From Clostridium sp. CAG:1219 (GTDB taxonomy: Bacteria > Bacillota > Clostridia > TANB77 > CAG-465): 23,841 nucleotides of DNA. Numbering within the stretch: position 1 is the stretch's first letter; every line of letters starts with the position of its first letter. This document shows positions 20,989-23,841 of the stretch, one piece after another. The stretch lies in NCBI GenBank assembly GCA_000433335.1, contig HF996758.1, forward strand, positions 1-23,841. The letters run 5' to 3'. The notes under the pieces are model-generated. The model worked only from the letters and a program-made list of their open reading frames with translations, was not told where the DNA came from and ran no database searches. Made by a program: the position numbers and the translations under genes.

Positions 20989-21708
20989 ATGCCTACAATT
21001 CACAATGAAGCAAAAAAAGATGAGATAGCAGAAGTGGTTTTAATGCCAGGAGATCCGATGAGAGCAAAATATATAGCAGAAAACTTTTTAAAAGATGCTG
21101 TATGTGTAAATAAAATAAGAGCTATGTATGCGTATACTGGGGAATATAATGGGAAAAGGATTACAGTAATGGGAAGTGGTATGGGAATACCAAGTATGGG
21201 AATATATTCTTATGAATTGTATAAGTTTTATGGGGTAAAAAAAATAATAAGAATAGGTTCTTGTGGTGCATATGATCAAAAATTAAATTTACTAGACACT
21301 ATACTAGTGGACAACTCATATTCAACTTCAAGTTTTGCAGAATTTTTTAGAAATTCTAATGAACATATTATATCAGCATCTAAAAATTTAAATAAATTGA
21401 TTTTAAATGTTGCCAAGGAAAGCGAAATTGAATTAACTTTAGGTAATGTATTTACTTCAGAAGTGTTTGACCTTTATACAGAAGATTTTAAAAACTTTAT
21501 AAAAAAAATACCAACCAAACAAGAATGTATTGCTGCAGAAATGGAGTCATATGCCCTATTTAATGTGGCAGAAAGTTTAGGTAGAGAGGCTGCATGTATG
21601 CTGACAGTTGTTGATAATGTTTATAAAGAACAATCAATTTCTGCAAAAGATAGGGAAGTAGCACTAAATAATATGATAAAACTTGCACTAGAAGTCGCAA
21701 TAAAATAG
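20989..21708 (+). CDS. deoD: Purine-nucleoside phosphorylase DeoD
   Basis: This enzyme reversibly cleaves purine (deoxy)ribonucleosides with phosphate to base and (deoxy)ribose 1-phosphate for salvage. The 239 residues match the hexameric bacterial DeoD type: H5 near the start, MPGDPMRAKYIA (phosphate site), GSGMGIPSMGIYSYEL, RIGSCGAY at 88-95, the ribose-binding EMES at 184-187 and the catalytic Asp D209 in TVVDNVY. AGGAGG sits just before the ATG. Its place between recX and scpA, with gaps of 11 and 27 bases, is unusual, but it appears to be in the same transcript. Confidence 0.95.
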   Translation: MPTIHNEAKKDEIAEVVLMPGDPMRAKYIAENFLKDAVCVNKIRAMYAYTGEYNGKRITVMGSGMGIPSMGIYSYELYKFYGVKKIIRIGSCGAYDQKLNLLDTILVDNSYSTSSFAEFFRNSNEHIISASKNLNKLILNVAKESEIELTLGNVFTSEVFDLYTEDFKNFIKKIPTKQECIAAEMESYALFNVAESLGREAACMLTVVDNVYKEQSISAKDREVALNNMIKLALEVAIK

Positions 21709-21735
21709 ATTAATTGTAGTTATAAGGATTATAAT

Positions 21736-22533
21736 ATGAGAGAAGAAATTTTAAACAAAGAAAAGTATAACATAAAGATAGATAATTTTGAAGGTCCAAT
21801 GGATTTGCTATTGTTTTTGATAACAAAGCATAAAATGAATATATTTGATATAAGTTTAAGTGAACTTACAGATAAGTATTTATCATATCTTAATGAAATG
21901 ACAGAAAATAATATAGAAATTGCAAGTGAATTTATTGTAATGGCTTCGACTCTGCTTGATATAAAAGCAAGAAAGTTATTACCAGAAGTTGAGGAAAAAG
22001 ATGAGTCCGAAGATGAGGTAAAAGAGGAAGATATAATTTCTAGAATTATAGAGTATAAAAAATATAAAGAAGTGTCTGAGGTTATAAGTAGCTTATATGC
22101 AGATAATTTTGGTAGTTTTTCTAAACCATTTGAAAAAATTAAATTCGATAAGAAAACTGAATATACAGGACAAGCTTTAGATAGCAATCAAATGTATAAC
22201 TTGTATACAGCAATATTAAAAAGAAATGAGAATAAAATAAATAAAAATTCTAATTTGATAGATAAAATTGCAGTTTATGAGAAAATCACAGTTAAAGATA
22301 AGGTAACTCAGATAGTTAATTATTTAAAAAACAATAATACCATGGTATTTAATGAAATGTATAATACTAATAAATGTCAAAATCTTGAAGTTGCAACAGC
22401 TTTTTTAGGTGTTTTAGAACTTAGTAAATTAAAACAAGTTTCTATAAATCAGGAATATGTTTTTTCAGATATAAATGTTATAAAAAAAGAAAGTGCAAAC
22501 TTTGATGTTGATCTTTCAAATATTTTAGAATAG
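21736..22533 (+). CDS. scpA: Segregation and condensation protein ScpA
   Basis: ScpA is the kleisin that links SMC heads and, with ScpB, forms condensin for chromosome segregation. The 265-residue protein has the family's N-terminal motif (IDNFEGPMDLLLFLITKHKMNIFDI, core FEGPMDLLLFLI), the acidic middle region (EVEEKDESEDEVKEED) and a C-terminal winged helix (VATAFLGVLELSKLKQV). AAGGATTATAAT precedes the ATG and gives only a modest ribosome binding site. scpB, which usually follows, is not here; mrnC starts ten bases on, so scpB must lie elsewhere. Confidence 0.95.
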   Translation: MREEILNKEKYNIKIDNFEGPMDLLLFLITKHKMNIFDISLSELTDKYLSYLNEMTENNIEIASEFIVMASTLLDIKARKLLPEVEEKDESEDEVKEEDIISRIIEYKKYKEVSEVISSLYADNFGSFSKPFEKIKFDKKTEYTGQALDSNQMYNLYTAILKRNENKINKNSNLIDKIAVYEKITVKDKVTQIVNYLKNNNTMVFNEMYNTNKCQNLEVATAFLGVLELSKLKQVSINQEYVFSDINVIKKESANFDVDLSNILE

Positions 22534-22543
22534 GGATGATAGA

Positions 22544-22945
22544 ATGGAAGACTTTATTAAAAATATAGATATGCAAAGTATTTCACAACAAAATCTTGCT
22601 TTTGTGGGAGATGCAGTTTTTAATGTATATATTAGAACTTACCTTATTTCGAGAGCAAATAAAAATACAGGGAAGTTACACAAAGAGTCAATAAATTATG
22701 TTAGTGCAAGGGCACAATCAAAAATAATAGATGTAATTTTAGATAAGCTTTCAGAAAAAGAAATAGAAATTTATAAAAGAGGAAGAAACACTAATATAAA
22801 TACAGTTTCTAAAAACGTTGATGTAGTATCATATAAAAAAGCTACAGGATTTGAAGCGTTAATTGGTTTTTTGTATCTTTCAAATAATATTAAAAGACTT
22901 GAAGAAATAATAAATTTAAGTATAAAAGTAGTGGAGGAAATATAA
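22544..22945 (+). CDS. mrnC: Mini-ribonuclease III
   Basis: MrnC is a dimeric RNase III-like enzyme lacking the double-stranded RNA-binding domain; it matures the ends of 23S rRNA. The 133-residue product has the RNase III signature in short form: LAFVGDAVFNVYIR with D23, and KATGFEALIGFLYL with E104, with the usual overall length. GGGATGATAGA precedes the ATG. It is part of the recA-led gene run. The usual clostridial partners (cysS, rlmB) are absent here, which suggests local rearrangement. Confidence 0.93.
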   Translation: MEDFIKNIDMQSISQQNLAFVGDAVFNVYIRTYLISRANKNTGKLHKESINYVSARAQSKIIDVILDKLSEKEIEIYKRGRNTNINTVSKNVDVVSYKKATGFEALIGFLYLSNNIKRLEEIINLSIKVVEEI

Positions 22946-22947
22946 GT

Positions 22948-23442
22948 ATGAGTGAAAAAGAAGTAACTGTTTTTAAAATAGAAGATAGCGAAATAAGTGA
23001 TATAATAAAAAAAGCTAATGTAAAAAGTAAGGTAGAAGAGGAAAAGATTAAAAGGGCACTAAAAGATATATCTAGTCTTACTGCATATGAAGAAGAATTG
23101 AAAAAAATTAAAATTCCGCCTTCTACTAATAAAGTAATATATACTGATGGTAACACTCAACTTGTTTATGAAAATGGGGAATTTTTTGAGGTTAGTACAA
23201 CAGATTCTACAAAGACTAGAAAGAAAAAAACAAGAAAAGAAGCAACAACTATGTATGTTGAATATTTTATACAATATAGACTTAATCCTATTATTGAGAA
23301 TAGAGAAAAATATGGAATGACAAGGACGCCAGTCAAAACTAAAAGTGTAGATGAAGTTAAAGCAAAAACTAAACCAAATGAAAGAGTAAAAAAATCACCT
23401 GTTGTTTCTAAATCTAAAAAAGTAGAAGAAAGAGATCGCTAA
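22948..23442 (+). CDS. Charged protein of unknown function
   Basis: I do not recognise this 164-residue product. It is highly charged, without membrane segment or signal peptide. The first half is acidic-helical (VKSKVEEEKIKRALKDISS), the middle has a short beta-like unit (VIYTDGNTQLVYENGEFFEV), then a basic run KTRKKKTRKEA, and the C-terminal 45 residues are Lys/Pro/Ser-rich and likely disordered. GGAGG at 22932-22936 lies inside the end of mrnC, and ATG follows two bases after its stop, so the two are translationally linked. It is the last gene of the recA-led run. The basic tail would suit nucleic acid binding, but this is only a guess. Confidence 0.7.
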   Translation: MSEKEVTVFKIEDSEISDIIKKANVKSKVEEEKIKRALKDISSLTAYEEELKKIKIPPSTNKVIYTDGNTQLVYENGEFFEVSTTDSTKTRKKKTRKEATTMYVEYFIQYRLNPIIENREKYGMTRTPVKTKSVDEVKAKTKPNERVKKSPVVSKSKKVEERDR

Positions 23443-23458
23443 TATGCGATCCCTTTTT
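23434..23458. terminator. Terminator between the recA-led run and the coat genes
   Basis: GATCGC (23434-23439) and GCGATC (23446-23451) form a 6-bp stem that includes the stop codon at 23440-23442 in the loop, followed by CCTTTTT. It is short and may serve the plus strand mainly. Confidence 0.7.
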
Positions 23459-23459
23459 A

Positions 23460-23702
23460 CTATGATATAGAGTTTTTAACTTCGTCTATATCTGCTTGCC
23501 CTGCTGGAGCTGCAGGTATATAATATCCTTTTTGCTTTGCAATTTGATATATACTCCATTGAAATCCTTCCAGTTTATTTCTATTTTCTATTAAAGTATT
23601 TCTAAAGTTAATATTATTAGATTGTTCTATAGAGTAGTTAAGTAATGTAATTATTGAATTTAGTGAAGAAAGAGAATCACTAATTGCTGTTTTTTCATTC
23701 AT
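23460..23702 (-). CDS. CotF-like spore coat protein
   Basis: The 80-residue minus-strand product resembles the C-terminal half of Coat F family proteins: a two-helix region with LSSLNSIITLLNYSIEQSNN and FRNTLIENRNK, then the characteristic IYQIAKQKGYYIPAAPAGQ. Clostridia commonly carry such short coat-F proteins in pairs. AGGAGG precedes the ATG at 23702 and overlaps the end of the upstream gene, so they form an operon. Placement in the spore coat is inferred from the family. The identification is by pattern, not by search. Confidence 0.75.
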   Translation of the reverse strand: MNEKTAISDSLSSLNSIITLLNYSIEQSNNINFRNTLIENRNKLEGFQWSIYQIAKQKGYYIPAAPAGQADIDEVKNSIS

Positions 23703-23713
23703 ATTTATACCTC

Positions 23714-23841
23714 CTAAAGCATATTTGAAAGTTCATTTTTTAAGCTTGTTAAACTTTCACAAATTTTTGTTAGACATTCTGTCTCTTCTGTGTCTTGACA
23801 TATTGTTTTATAATAAGCAATTTTGTCGCAAAATCCAGTTG
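23714..23841 (-). CDS. Partial gene upstream of the coat gene, cut by the window end
   Basis: The minus strand is open from 23841 to a TAG at 23716-23714. The visible 41 codons (one frame; the other two have stops) begin TGFCDKIAYYKTICQDTEE and end SLKNELSNML. It has four cysteines in a short space and a helical, acidic character. Its stop lies 11 bases before the coat gene start and overlaps that gene's ribosome binding site, so it is the preceding gene of the same operon. A small spore-coat-associated protein is possible, but too little is seen to name it. Confidence 0.65.
   Translation of the reverse strand, partial: TGFCDKIAYYKTICQDTEETECLTKICESLTSLKNELSNML

Overview
The window is a strongly AT-rich stretch of chromosome from a Gram-positive, Firmicutes/Clostridia-type bacterium. 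Evidence: Shine-Dalgarno sites of the AGGAGG type before nearly every gene, sigma-A promoters with 17-nt spacers, intrinsic terminators, and a set of endospore genes (spoIIM, spoIIAA, spoIIAB, sipL, yunB, a CotF-like coat gene) beside housekeeping genes (rpsU, rplM-rpsI, recA-recX, xerD, tmcAL, scpA, mrnC, veg). An uncultured gut Clostridium-like lineage is a plausible source, but genus cannot be fixed from this sequence. No tRNA, rRNA, CRISPR array, transposase or phage gene was seen. No gene-free stretch exceeds about 300 bases; the longest (12578-12860, 15985-16214, 6325-6556, 10650-10868) hold promoters, leaders and terminators listed below. || Layout. 1-840: membrane-anchored protein of unknown function, its 3' end frameshifted by a 19-bp tandem duplication. 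843-4157: tmcAL (minus strand, apparent ATC start), rnhA, a frameshifted spoIIM, xerD. 4230-7750: cell-surface module: a secreted protein with three Ig-like repeats, a class B sortase, and a membrane/Thr-Pro-rich protein of clearly different base composition. The first and third have near-identical promoters. 7886-10440: spoIIAA, a spoIIAB broken by a second 19-bp tandem duplication, two pseudouridine synthases. 10476-12577: rpsU (minus), an S41 protease, veg. 12861-15091: sipL-yunB sporulation pair. 15142-15984: rplM-rpsI on the minus strand with an L13-type leader. 16215-19369: three unrecognised genes and an HD + degenerate EAL protein. 19433-23442: recA-recX-deoD-scpA-mrnC-unknown in one tight run behind a promoter with a LexA-like operator. 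23460-end: coat-type genes on the minus strand. || The most notable pattern is concentrated gene damage. Two perfect 19-bp tandem duplications each truncate a gene, and a 1-bp insertion splits spoIIM. tmcAL begins at ATC, one unknown gene seems to begin at CTG, and another gene pair may be one gene split by an extra A. Either sporulation is being lost or switched in this lineage, or the assembly carries systematic errors; the sequence alone cannot decide. The second point of interest is the surface module. Its sortase-adjacent protein ends at an NPNTG motif with no hydrophobic tail, and a base-compositionally foreign gene sits behind a copy of the same promoter.
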